DNA of 10,930 nt from JANNMJ01 sp031397815 (GCA_031397815.1 JANNMJ010000003.1:1-10930); one strand, 5' to 3'. Numbered from the stretch's first letter, positions 1-6,875 are shown. Notes: generated by a model from the letters alone, not told the origin. Translations and numbers: made by a program.

Positions 1-17
1 GGGGTTCTTTTCCACAG

Positions 18-54
18 CCCGGGGTTGGCGGCGCTTTGCGCCGACTACCCCGGG
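18..54. repeat. Long GC-rich intergenic hairpin
   Basis: An imperfect inverted repeat. The left arm starts CCCGGGGT and the right arm ends ACCCCGGG; inside these, CGGCGC pairs with GCGCCG around a TTT loop at 35-37. About 15 of 17 positions pair. There is no T-run after it, so it does not look like an intrinsic terminator for a gene to the left. Its form resembles the dispersed GC-rich hairpin repeats found between genes in many GC-rich bacteria (inference). A weaker 5-bp hairpin (60-64 with 73-77) follows. Confidence 0.6.
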
Positions 55-128
55 ATCACGGCGGGGTACGCGCCGCCCTCGGCGTTATGGGTGCTGCCCC
101 CGCACTTCGTTATTCTATAAAAACTCTC

Positions 129-168
129 CCTATTGCCCGTAATAGGGTACCCTATTACGGGCAATAGG
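129..168. repeat. Perfect 40-bp palindrome at the left end of the array
   Basis: The inverted unit (129-146) and the first direct unit (151-168) are exact reverse complements across the self-complementary centre GTAC at 147-150. Together they form a 40-bp perfect palindrome able to extrude as a cruciform or to fold as one long hairpin. It marks the boundary where the repeat orientation switches. Confidence 0.92.
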
Positions 169-360
169 TACACCTATCACGGGCAATAGGTACACCTATC
201 ACGGGCAATAGGGTACCCTGTTACGGGCAATAGGGTACCCTGTTATGGGCAATAGGGTGCCCTGTTATGGGCAACAGGGTACCATGTTATGGGCAATAGG
301 TACACCTGTTATGGGCAATAGGTACACCTGTTACGGGCAACAGGACACCCTATTACGCCC
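129..360. repeat. 22-bp tandem repeat array of small hairpins
   Basis: Nine direct units of exactly 22 bases start at 151, 173, 195, 217, 239, 261, 283, 305 and 327. A partial tenth starts at 349, and one inverted unit occupies 129-150. The first 18 bases of unit 1 are CCTATTACGGGCAATAGG, a 6-bp stem around the loop ACGGGC; a 4-base linker follows (TACA, GTAC, GTGC or ACAC). Stem position 4 pairs with position 15. The observed pairs are A-T (units 1-3), G-T (units 4, 5, 7, 8) and G-C (units 6, 9), never A-C. There are no spacers between units and 22 is not a multiple of 3, so this is neither CRISPR nor coding. The array is less GC-rich than its surroundings. It sits 65 bases upstream of the gcvP promoter. 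Its function is unknown; possibilities include a multi-site protein binding array, a replication-slippage minisatellite, or structured RNA. Confidence 0.93.
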
Positions 361-424
361 CCCAACTCTTCGCGCGCGAAACGGAACAGGCCCGAAACCG
401 GTTATGCGCGGCCGAGTCGCCCCG

Positions 425-435
425 TACCTTTGCGG
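425..435 (+). promoter_or_regulatory. gcvP promoter, Bacteroidota -7 box
   Basis: TACCTTTGCGG contains a full match to the Bacteroidota -7 consensus TAnnTTTG at 425-432. Transcription would begin near 438-440, giving a leader of about 44 bases before the ATG at 483. No convincing -33 TTG is seen. The same 11-mer occurs upstream of the isomerase and mgtE genes. This placement excludes a gcvP start at the GTG at 435. Confidence 0.72.
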
Positions 436-482
436 TGGCCGTCTGGCCCTTGCCTTTCAACCCGTCCATTACTCCCGCTTTT

Positions 483-3410
483 ATGGTGCTCAAGCCCGCC
501 GTTGCCGACCGTTTTCAGGACCGCCACAACGGCCCCGACGCCGCCCAGACCGCCCAAATGCTCCGCACGATTGGCGTAGCGTCGGTGGATGAGCTGATTC
601 AACAGACCGTGCCGGCGCATATCCGGCTGCCCCGGCCGCTCAACCTGCCCGCGCCGCTCACCGAGCGCGAATTCCTGCGTGAGTTCCGCCAGATGATGAG
701 CCAGAACGTGGTGGCGCGGTCGTTCATCGGCCTCGGGTATCACGATACCGTCACGCCGCCGGTGATTCTGCGGAATATCCTCGAAAATCCGGGCTGGTAC
801 ACGGCGTATACGCCGTATCAGGCGGAAATCGCGCAGGGCCGTTTAGAGGCGCTCATCAACTATCAGACGATGGTGATAGACCTCACGGGGATGGAAATCG
901 CGAATGCCTCGCTCCTCGATGAAGCCACCGCCGCCGCTGAGGCGATGACGATGTTCTTCGGCCAGCGGAAACGCAAGACGGCGATGCGCTTCTTCGTCGA
1001 TGCCCAGGCCCTGCCGCAGACCATCGACCTGCTCCGCACCCGCGCCACGCCGCTCGATATCGAGCTGGTGATGGGGATGCCTTCCGAAGCCGACCTCGCC
1101 GACGATACCCTCTTCGGCGCCCTCCTGCAATACCCCGCCGCCGACGGCAGCCTGACCGATTACCGCGCCTTCATCGCGCAAGCGCACGCCAACAGCCTGT
1201 TCGTGGTGATGGCGACCGACTTGCTCGCCCTCACCCTCCTGACCGCGCCCGGCGAGCTGGGCGCCGATTGCGCCGTCGGCAACAGCCAGCGGTTTGGGGT
1301 GCCGCTTGGGTTTGGTGGCCCGCACGCGGGGTTCTTCGCTACTAAGGAGCAGTTCAAGCGCGTGATTCCGGGCCGGTTGATTGGGGCTTCTGTCGATGCC
1401 ACCGGTCAGCCCGCCTACCGGATGGCGCTCCAGACCCGCGAGCAGCATATCCGTCGCGAGAAAGCCACCTCGAACATCTGCACCGCGCAGGTGCTCCTGA
1501 GCGTGATTGCCGGGATGTACTCCGTCTACCACGGCCCAAGCCGGTTGAAGCAGATTGCGGTGAACGTTGCCGCGATGGCCCGCCAAACCGCCGACGCTCT
1601 CACCGCCCTCGGCTACGAGCAGGTCAATGAAGCGTATTTCGATACCCTGAAAATTCGGGTCGAGAGCGCCGAAGCCGCCGACGCGATTCGGCAGGAATCG
1701 GAAGCGGCGGGCATCAACTTCCGGTATTTCTCGGAGGAAGGCCAAGCCTTCATCGGCATCAGCTTTAATGAGAATACCGATGCGAACGACGTGCGCGATA
1801 TCGTCGGCGTGTTCGCGAAAGTGGCCGGTAAGGATGCGCCGAACGGAGCAGCCGATTCTTCTTACGAGCTGGCTGCCCCGACGGAGCTGATTCGGACCAG
1901 CACCTACCTCACGCACCCCGTCTTCAACCAGCACCACTCCGAGAGCGAGATGCTGCGGTACATGAAGCATCTGGAGAACAAGGACATTTCCTTGGCGCAC
2001 TCGATGATTCCGCTCGGCTCGTGCACGATGAAGCTCAACGCCACCACCGAGATGATGCCCGTGACGTGGGCGACGGTGGGCGCGCTGCACCCGTTCGCGC
2101 CATCGTCGCAGACGAAAGGCTATCAGGAGCTGTTCAAGAACCTCGAAGGCTGGCTCTGTGAAGTGACGGGCTTTGCCGCCGTATCGCTCCAGCCGAACTC
2201 CGGCGCGCAGGGCGAGTACGCGGGGCTGCTCGCCATTCGGGGCTACCACCGCGCCCACGGCGACCATCACCGCGACGTGGCGCTCATCCCGACGTCGGCG
2301 CACGGCACCAACCCCGCCTCGGCCGTGATGGCCGGGATGCGCGTGGTCCTCGTGAAGTGCGACGAGCGCGGCAACATCGACGTAGCCGACCTGCGCGCCC
2401 GCGCCGAGGAGCACGCCGATAAGCTCGCGTGCCTGATGGTGACCTACCCGAGCACGCACGGCGTGTACGAGGAGAGCATTCAGGAAATCTGCCAGCTCAT
2501 CCACGAGCACGGCGGCCGGGTGTACATGGACGGCGCGAACATGAACGCGCAGGTCGGCCTGACCTCCCCGGCGAACATCGGTGCCGACGTGTGCCACCTC
2601 AATCTGCACAAAACCTTCTGCATTCCGCACGGCGGCGGCGGACCGGGTGTCGGGCCGATTGGCGTTGTGCAGGATTTAGCCCCGTACCTCCCCGGTCACG
2701 CCGTGGTGAATAACGGCCAAGGCGAAGGCAACGAAACGCCCGGTGCCGTGAGCGCCGCGCCGTGGGGCTCCGCCAGCATCCTGCCGATCAGCTACGCCTA
2801 CGTGCGGATGATGGGCGGCGAAGGCCTGAAAGCCGCCACTGAGATGGCGATTCTGAACGCCAACTACATCAAAGCGCGCCTCGAAAGCCACTACCCCGTG
2901 CTGTACACCGGCACCAACGGCCGCTGCGCGCACGAGATGATTCTCGATTGCCGCGAGTTCAAGAAGGCGGGCGTTGAGGTCGAAGACATTGCGAAGCGCC
3001 TGATGGACTACGGTTTCCACGCCCCGACCGTGAGCTTCCCCGTGGCGGGCACGCTGATGATTGAGCCGACCGAATCGGAGCCGAAAGAGGAGCTTGACCG
3101 CTTCTGCGAGGCGATGATTCAGATTCGGGAAGAGATTCGGGCCGTGGAAGAAGGTCGCGCCGACGCGAAGGACAACCTCCTCAAGAACGCCCCGCACCCC
3201 GCCCACGTGGTGATGGCCGACGAGTGGACGAAGCCGTACTCGCGTCAGCAAGCCGCCTACCCCGCCGAGTGGGTGCGCCGCCACAAAGTCTGGCCAACCG
3301 TCAGCCGCATCGATTCCGCCTACGGCGACCGCAACCTCGTCTGCTCCTGCCTCCCCATCGAGAGCTACGGCGAAAGCACCGTGGAAGCGATGGCCGCTGT
3401 TGGTGAGTAA
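483..3410 (+). CDS. gcvP: Glycine dehydrogenase (decarboxylating), P-protein of the glycine cleavage system
   Basis: Cytoplasmic PLP enzyme that decarboxylates glycine and passes the aminomethyl group to the lipoyl arm of GcvH, releasing CO2. The product from this start is 975 residues, the usual size for the single-chain (fused alpha/beta) form. The PLP-binding lysine is K710 in HLNLHKTFC, followed by the glycine-rich HGGGGPG (716-722). The mid-protein motif SMIPLGSCTMKLN lies at 507-519, and the N-terminal half carries GYHDTVTPPVILRNILENP and NASLLDEATAAAEAM. The ATG at 483 was chosen because MVLKPAVADRFQDRHNGP matches the usual N-terminus, and because a GTG at 435 would fall within the promoter and could not be transcribed whole. 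There is no Shine-Dalgarno. gcvH and gcvT are not nearby; a terminator follows, so the gene is probably monocistronic. No glycine riboswitch is visible in the short leader. Confidence 0.97.
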   Translation: MVLKPAVADRFQDRHNGPDAAQTAQMLRTIGVASVDELIQQTVPAHIRLPRPLNLPAPLTEREFLREFRQMMSQNVVARSFIGLGYHDTVTPPVILRNILENPGWYTAYTPYQAEIAQGRLEALINYQTMVIDLTGMEIANASLLDEATAAAEAMTMFFGQRKRKTAMRFFVDAQALPQTIDLLRTRATPLDIELVMGMPSEADLADDTLFGALLQYPAADGSLTDYRAFIAQAHANSLFVVMATDLLALTLLTAPGELGADCAVGNSQRFGVPLGFGGPHAGFFATKEQFKRVIPGRLIGASVDATGQPAYRMALQTREQHIRREKATSNICTAQVLLSVIAGMYSVYHGPSRLKQIAVNVAAMARQTADALTALGYEQVNEAYFDTLKIRVESAEAADAIRQESEAAGINFRYFSEEGQAFIGISFNENTDANDVRDIVGVFAKVAGKDAPNGAADSSYELAAPTELIRTSTYLTHPVFNQHHSESEMLRYMKHLENKDISLAHSMIPLGSCTMKLNATTEMMPVTWATVGALHPFAPSSQTKGYQELFKNLEGWLCEVTGFAAVSLQPNSGAQGEYAGLLAIRGYHRAHGDHHRDVALIPTSAHGTNPASAVMAGMRVVLVKCDERGNIDVADLRARAEEHADKLACLMVTYPSTHGVYEESIQEICQLIHEHGGRVYMDGANMNAQVGLTSPANIGADVCHLNLHKTFCIPHGGGGPGVGPIGVVQDLAPYLPGHAVVNNGQGEGNETPGAVSAAPWGSASILPISYAYVRMMGGEGLKAATEMAILNANYIKARLESHYPVLYTGTNGRCAHEMILDCREFKKAGVEVEDIAKRLMDYGFHAPTVSFPVAGTLMIEPTESEPKEELDRFCEAMIQIREEIRAVEEGRADAKDNLLKNAPHPAHVVMADEWTKPYSRQQAAYPAEWVRRHKVWPTVSRIDSAYGDRNLVCSCLPIESYGESTVEAMAAVGE

Positions 3411-3445
3411 CGCGCCCGTCTGGATTCGGAAGTAACCTTTTGCAT

Positions 3446-3488
3446 AAAAACCCTGTCAGGGCTTGAGGAAGCCTTGGCGGGGTTTTTT
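3446..3488 (+). terminator. Intrinsic terminator of gcvP
   Basis: AAAAACCCTG (3446-3455) pairs with CGGGGTTTTT further on, with one G-T wobble. Inside, a second stem (3458-3464 with 3469-3475) closes on a GAGG loop. A run of six T follows the stem at 3483-3488. The A-rich left side mirrors the T-run, so it could also stop transcription from the opposite direction. It lies 35 bases after the gcvP stop codon. Confidence 0.85.
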
Positions 3489-3513
3489 GCTGGGTGAATG
3501 TCTCAGCTAATTT

Positions 3514-3644
3514 GATTTTGTCATTGCGAGAAGGAGGCTTTGCGACGACGTGGCAATCCTCGTGTGTCTGGTGCGTTTGCTCAGCCGCATTGCCCATCCT
3601 ACGAGGATTGCTTCGTCGCAAAGCCTCCTCGCAATGACAAAATC
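3514..3644. repeat. Inverted pair of REP-like palindromic repeats
   Basis: The left arm (3514-3563) and the right arm (3601-3644) are reverse complements except for a few inserted bases (AAG, and a change around CGTGG) in the left arm. The loop is 37 bases (3564-3600). The core GTCATTGCGAG...GAGGCTTTGCGACGA...GCAATCCTCG resembles a dispersed intergenic element seen in many bacterial genomes. Each arm also has its own short pairing (ATTGC with GCAAT), as expected for REP elements arranged in a two-copy BIME-like unit. No RAYT-type transposase gene is present in the window. It lies between the gcvP terminator and the next promoter. Confidence 0.85.
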
Positions 3645-3730
3645 TGGTAGGTGTTACCCGTCCGCGTATCGCCATACGAACCCTTCTTCCCGTCTCTCTC
3701 CCCCCAACATCTATCAAACGGGTCTGCGCC

Positions 3731-3741
3731 TACCTTTGCGG
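3731..3741 (+). promoter_or_regulatory. Promoter of the sugar-phosphate isomerase gene
   Basis: TACCTTTGCGG is identical to the element before gcvP; the TAnnTTTG core is at 3731-3738. Transcription would start near 3745, leaving a very short leader of about 14 bases, rich in T, before the ATG at 3759. With no other such box before lipB, this promoter probably also drives lipB. Confidence 0.7.
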
Positions 3742-3758
3742 CCCTTCTTTTTTTCTGA

Positions 3759-4769
3759 ATGGAATCCTTCGTTTCGACTTTCAGCCAGCAGCTTCGTCAC
3801 GCCACCGAGATTGGGGCGGCGGCTGATTTGGCGGTACTCGCCACCTGGCCGCGTCCGCATCATGTAGTAGTAGCGGGCGTGGGTGGCTCGGGCATCGGCG
3901 GCGACGTCGTGCGCGGCATCGTCCTCGATACGATGCCGGTGCCGCTGACGGTGGTCCGGACGTACACCGTGCCCGCGTTCGTGGGGCCGAATACGCTTTT
4001 CATCGCCTCGTCTTTCTCCGGCGACACCGAAGAAACCCTCGCCGCCGTGGACGCCGCGCAAGCCGCCGGTGCCCGCATCGTGGCGATCACGAGTGGCGGC
4101 GGGCTGCTGGCGCGGGCCGAGCAGCACGGCTGGCCAACGGTGCGCATCCCCGGCGAGTCGAAGCTGCCGCGCGCTAACGTGGGCTACTCCTTGGTGCAGC
4201 TTCTGTTCGTGCTGCGCGCCGCCAATCTGCTGCCCGAGGGCGACGCTTTCCGGGCACAGCTCGCGGAAGCCATCGCCCTTATGGACGACCATCAGGAAGC
4301 GATTCAGCGGGAAGCGCGGGAGCTGGCGCAGCTCCTCACCGACCACCTGCCGATCCTTTACGCCGACGCCCGCCTAGAGGCCGTGGCGCTGCGGTTCCGG
4401 CAGCAGCTCAACGAGAACGCGAACCAGCTCGCCCTCGTCAACACGTTCTCGGAGATGAACCACAACGAGATTGTGGGCTGGGAAAACCCTGCCGCCGTTT
4501 TGCGGCGTACGGCCGTGGTGATGCTCCGCACGCCGCTCGACCACCCGCGCGTGGCGCTGCGGATGGAGCTGTGCCGTCCGGTTTTCGCTGCGCACGCCGC
4601 TTCTATCACGACGGTGGATGCGCGCGGTAGCTCAGCGCTTGCGCAGGCCTTGTACCTGATTCAGCTCTTGGATTGGGCGTCGGTGTTCACGGCCCGTCTC
4701 AACGGCGCCGACCCGCTCACCGTCCCCGCTATCGACACGCTGAAAGCGGCGTTGGCGGAGCGGAGCTAA
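3759..4769 (+). CDS. SIS-domain sugar-phosphate isomerase, bifunctional phosphoglucose/phosphomannose isomerase type
   Basis: Predicted to interconvert glucose 6-phosphate or mannose 6-phosphate with fructose 6-phosphate in the cytoplasm. The 336-residue product has the family order: N-terminal SIS domain with VVVAGVGGSGIGG (36-48) and ASSFSGDTEET (83-93, the sugar-phosphate-binding S/T loop), then KLPRANVGYS (135-144). A C-terminal bact-PGI-type domain contains NENANQLA (218-225) and EMNHNEIVGW (232-241), where the family's catalytic Glu/His-rich region lies. The C-terminal DP..V..ID.LK pattern (318-329) also fits. The ATG at 3759 is 18 bases after the promoter element. The family call is firm, but actual substrate preference cannot be read from sequence. 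It is likely cotranscribed with lipB, 50 bases downstream. Confidence 0.88.
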   Translation: MESFVSTFSQQLRHATEIGAAADLAVLATWPRPHHVVVAGVGGSGIGGDVVRGIVLDTMPVPLTVVRTYTVPAFVGPNTLFIASSFSGDTEETLAAVDAAQAAGARIVAITSGGGLLARAEQHGWPTVRIPGESKLPRANVGYSLVQLLFVLRAANLLPEGDAFRAQLAEAIALMDDHQEAIQREARELAQLLTDHLPILYADARLEAVALRFRQQLNENANQLALVNTFSEMNHNEIVGWENPAAVLRRTAVVMLRTPLDHPRVALRMELCRPVFAAHAASITTVDARGSSALAQALYLIQLLDWASVFTARLNGADPLTVPAIDTLKAALAERS

Positions 4770-4780
4770 CCCTCAATAAC

Positions 4781-4811
4781 TGTGTGGGCGGGCGCAAGGC
4801 CCGCCCCTACA
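4781..4811. repeat. Dispersed GC-rich hairpin repeat between isomerase gene and lipB
   Basis: GGGCGGGC pairs perfectly with GCCCGCCC around GCAAG, and TGTG/TACA flanks extend the stem. It has no T-run, so termination is doubtful. A near-identical copy in the opposite orientation lies at 10865-10894. The 3' edge is only 8 bases from the lipB ATG, so in mRNA the hairpin would sit beside the ribosome landing site and might attenuate lipB relative to the upstream gene (inference). Confidence 0.8.
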
Positions 4812-4819
4812 CGCGCCCT

Positions 4820-5554
4820 ATGCAGCCGAAAGACCTCCGCGTTCAACACCTCGGTCTGACCGATTACGCCGCTGCTTGGGCGTATCAGGAGCGCCTAATG
4901 GCGGCCTCGCTGGCGATTAAATCCGCCAACCGCGACCGGCCCGACGACGACGAGAAGGCCGTGCTGCCGAACTACCTCCTCACCGTCGAGCATCCGCACG
5001 TTTACACGCTCGGCAAGAGCGGCAAGCCCGACCATCTGCTCCTCGACGAGGCCGGGCTGACGGCGGTAGGCGCCACGTTCGTGCCGGTAAATAGGGGCGG
5101 CGATATCACGTACCACGGCCCCGGCGCGCTGGTCGTGTACCCCATTTTCGACCTCGATCAGTTCTTCACCGACATTCACCGCTACCTCCGCACGCTAGAG
5201 GAAGCCGTGATTCAGGTACTCGCGCACTACGGCCTCTCGGCCGGGCGCATCAGCGGCCTGACGGGTGTCTGGCTCGATTGGCAAGACGGGGCACCCAACC
5301 CGCGCAAAATCTGCGCGATGGGCGTGAAGGCGAGCCGCTGGATTACGATGCACGGCCTGAGCCTCAACGTCAACACCGACCTGAGCTATTTTGGTTACAT
5401 CGTGCCGTGCGGCATCACCGACAAAGCCGTGACCAGCTTGGAAGCTGAGCTGGGGCACCCCGTCGCGCTCACGGAAGTCCGCGACAGGTTGGTGGCGGCT
5501 CTGGCCGAACAGTTCGGCGCCGTCATCGTTTCGGAAGAAGAAACGGTGCTTTAA
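4820..5554 (+). CDS. lipB: Octanoyl-[acyl-carrier-protein]:protein N-octanoyltransferase (lipoate biosynthesis)
   Basis: Transfers octanoyl from ACP to the lysine of lipoyl domains (GcvH and 2-oxoacid dehydrogenase E2 subunits); LipA then inserts sulfur. The product is 244 residues, within family range. The LipB signature RGGDITYHGPG is at 92-102. The catalytic lysine is K163 in RKICAMGVK, and the acyl-thioester cysteine is C197 in IVPCGITDK; HGLSLNVNTDLSYF (178-191) is also typical. The reading frame is open upstream to 4673, inside the preceding gene, but that extension is low-complexity and Arg/Gly-rich; MQPKDLRVQHLGLTDY is the natural N-terminus, so the ATG at 4820 is used. No Bacteroidota -7 box is seen between this gene and the isomerase gene, suggesting shared transcription. 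Confidence 0.96.
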   Translation: MQPKDLRVQHLGLTDYAAAWAYQERLMAASLAIKSANRDRPDDDEKAVLPNYLLTVEHPHVYTLGKSGKPDHLLLDEAGLTAVGATFVPVNRGGDITYHGPGALVVYPIFDLDQFFTDIHRYLRTLEEAVIQVLAHYGLSAGRISGLTGVWLDWQDGAPNPRKICAMGVKASRWITMHGLSLNVNTDLSYFGYIVPCGITDKAVTSLEAELGHPVALTEVRDRLVAALAEQFGAVIVSEEETVL

Positions 5555-5633
5555 CGGGCGCCTTTCACTCGTATCCTTCCGTATCCTTCATTCCCGGCGC
5601 GGCTTCTTGCTGCGGCCCAACGTTCATTTTCCC

Positions 5634-6047
5634 TTGAAAAACGACATTCCCTTCATCCCGGTCGAGGGCGTTTCCATTGCGATTGCCCCCGACGACGCCT
5701 CCCTCCCGCCTGAGCTGCAAACGTGGACCGTCTGGCTCATCAACGACAAAGCGGAGCCACTCACCAACGTCCTGATCGTGAGCGAAGGCTACGGCGAGCA
5801 CCAAGGGCAGATGGTGGCGACCTCAAAGCTGCGCTACCATTTCGAGGAGCTGGAACCGGGCATCGCTGTCAAGGTCGAGCCGATCGACCCCGGACTGTTT
5901 CACCTCACGAATCAGTATTGGGTGAGTTATTACCAAGGCGCGCAGATATTCGATAAGAAATTCGTGTTCGTCCCCGGCACCCTCGAAGCCGCCAACCTTA
6001 CGCCCATTGCGGCGTTGGATGGGCGCGCAGGCGTTTTGCATTCTTAA
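5634..6047 (+). CDS. Conserved-looking hypothetical protein, 137 residues
   Basis: I do not recognise the family. The product is acidic to neutral, with no signal peptide or membrane segment. It reads as a compact beta-rich soluble domain: alternating hydrophobic stretches (TWTVWLINDKAEPLTNVLIV, FHLTNQYWVSYYQGAQIFDKKFVFVPG) and regular spacing of aromatic residues. It is credible as a gene because of its GC-rich codon use like the neighbours, length, and protein-like composition. There is no ATG near the front: the frame is open from before 5607, and candidate starts are TTG at 5607 or TTG at 5634. I prefer 5634 (MKNDIPFIPVEG), because the segment before it is poor in protein-like features and the start follows a T-rich stretch as in the other genes. 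It lies 79 bases after lipB and 93 bases before ppk2. A tandem CGTATCCTTC (5570-5589) lies upstream and may be part of a degenerate promoter. Confidence 0.72.
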   Translation: MKNDIPFIPVEGVSIAIAPDDASLPPELQTWTVWLINDKAEPLTNVLIVSEGYGEHQGQMVATSKLRYHFEELEPGIAVKVEPIDPGLFHLTNQYWVSYYQGAQIFDKKFVFVPGTLEAANLTPIAALDGRAGVLHS

Positions 6048-6140
6048 GGAAAAGAGCGCCCCAAAAAGTACGTAGCCGAGGCGCCGCACGACAGCTTTAC
6101 CACCGCGGAGCAGGCGCTTCGCCTCACTTTTCGATTCCAT

Positions 6141-6875
6141 ATGCCTTTCCCCGTCATTCCCACCACCGCCCCCGAGACGCTCAAGAAAGCGGAAATCAAG
6201 GAGAAAACCGCCGCCCTGCTCGTGGAGCTGGCCGAGCTGCAAAACCTCTTTTACGCCGACAATAGCCGGGGCCTCATCATCGTGCTGCAAGGGATGGATG
6301 CGAGTGGGAAAGATGGGCTGATTCGGAAGGTGATCGGCGCGTTCAACCCGCAAGGCGTGCAGGTAACGTCGTTTAAGGCGCCTTCTTCGGAAGAAGTGGC
6401 GCACGATTTTCTGTGGCGCATCCACCAACACACCCCGGCGCGGGGGATGATTGCCGTCTGGAACCGCTCGCACTACGAAGACGTCCTCGTGACGCGCGTG
6501 GAAGGCCTCATCACCGATGCCGAAGCCAAGCGGCGGTTCCGGCACCTCAACAGCTTCGAGGCGCTGCTGACCGAGTGCGGCACGATGGTGCTCAAATTCT
6601 ACCTCCACATCTCGCCGGAAGAGCAAGCCACCCGCTTCGCCGAGCGCGAGGAGCGCCCCGAAAAACGCTGGAAATACGACGCCGATGACGCCCGCAAGGC
6701 CAGCAAATGGCCCGCCTACCGCGAAGCCTACGCCGACGTGTTCGACTATTGCCAAGAAGCCGCGCCGTGGCATATCGTGCCGTCTGACCAGAATTGGTAC
6801 AAGGAGTTTGTAGTGGCGCAAGCCCTGCGCGATGCGCTTGTGGGGATGAAATTGAAGTACCCGGTGGCGCAGTAG
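6141..6875 (+). CDS. ppk2: PPK2-family polyphosphate:nucleotide phosphotransferase, class III-like
   Basis: Transfers phosphate from inorganic polyphosphate to nucleotides in the cytoplasm. The 244-residue product carries the Walker A loop GMDASGKDG (51-59) in the typical LIIVLQGMDASGKDG context. The Walker B region is IAVWNRSHYEDVLVTRV (104-120); the WNRSHYEDVL form resembles PPK2 class III enzymes, which phosphorylate both AMP and ADP (family knowledge; substrate here is inferred). The lid region contains EREERPEKRWKY (168-179) and the C-terminus WHIVPSDQNWYKEFVVAQAL (210-229). The ATG at 6141 gives a normal N-terminus. Just upstream, the sequence TCACTTTTCG is a weak relative of the -7 box. 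The frame upstream is open back to the stop of the preceding gene but holds no usual start codon. Confidence 0.95.
   Translation: MPFPVIPTTAPETLKKAEIKEKTAALLVELAELQNLFYADNSRGLIIVLQGMDASGKDGLIRKVIGAFNPQGVQVTSFKAPSSEEVAHDFLWRIHQHTPARGMIAVWNRSHYEDVLVTRVEGLITDAEAKRRFRHLNSFEALLTECGTMVLKFYLHISPEEQATRFAEREERPEKRWKYDADDARKASKWPAYREAYADVFDYCQEAAPWHIVPSDQNWYKEFVVAQALRDALVGMKLKYPVAQ

Noticed and set aside
129..360. CRISPR array
   Set aside because: Units are directly joined with only 4-base linkers and no unique spacers; no cas genes are present.
129..360. Plasmid or phage iteron origin
   Set aside because: The 22-bp period fits iterons, but there is no replication-initiator gene and the neighbours are chromosomal housekeeping genes.
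245..592. 115-residue frame starting inside the tandem repeats
   Set aside because: It reads through 22-bp repeats whose length shifts the frame each unit, then overlaps gcvP in another frame.
843..2630. 595-residue open frame on the minus strand
   Set aside because: It lies wholly antisense to gcvP, is very rich in Arg, Gly, His and Val, and has no recognisable motif; it is a by-product of GC-rich codon use in the real gene.
4786..4806. Intrinsic terminator between the isomerase gene and lipB
   Set aside because: The stem is strong but no T-run follows on the + strand, and a related copy elsewhere shows it is a dispersed repeat.
4673..4819. Extended N-terminus for LipB
   Set aside because: The extension overlaps the isomerase gene, crosses the hairpin repeat, and has no resemblance to LipB; the ATG at 4820 gives a normal start.
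5823..6821. 332-residue open frame on the minus strand
   Set aside because: It overlaps two + strand genes, including ppk2 with its intact Walker motifs, and reads as His/Arg/Gly-rich low-complexity sequence.
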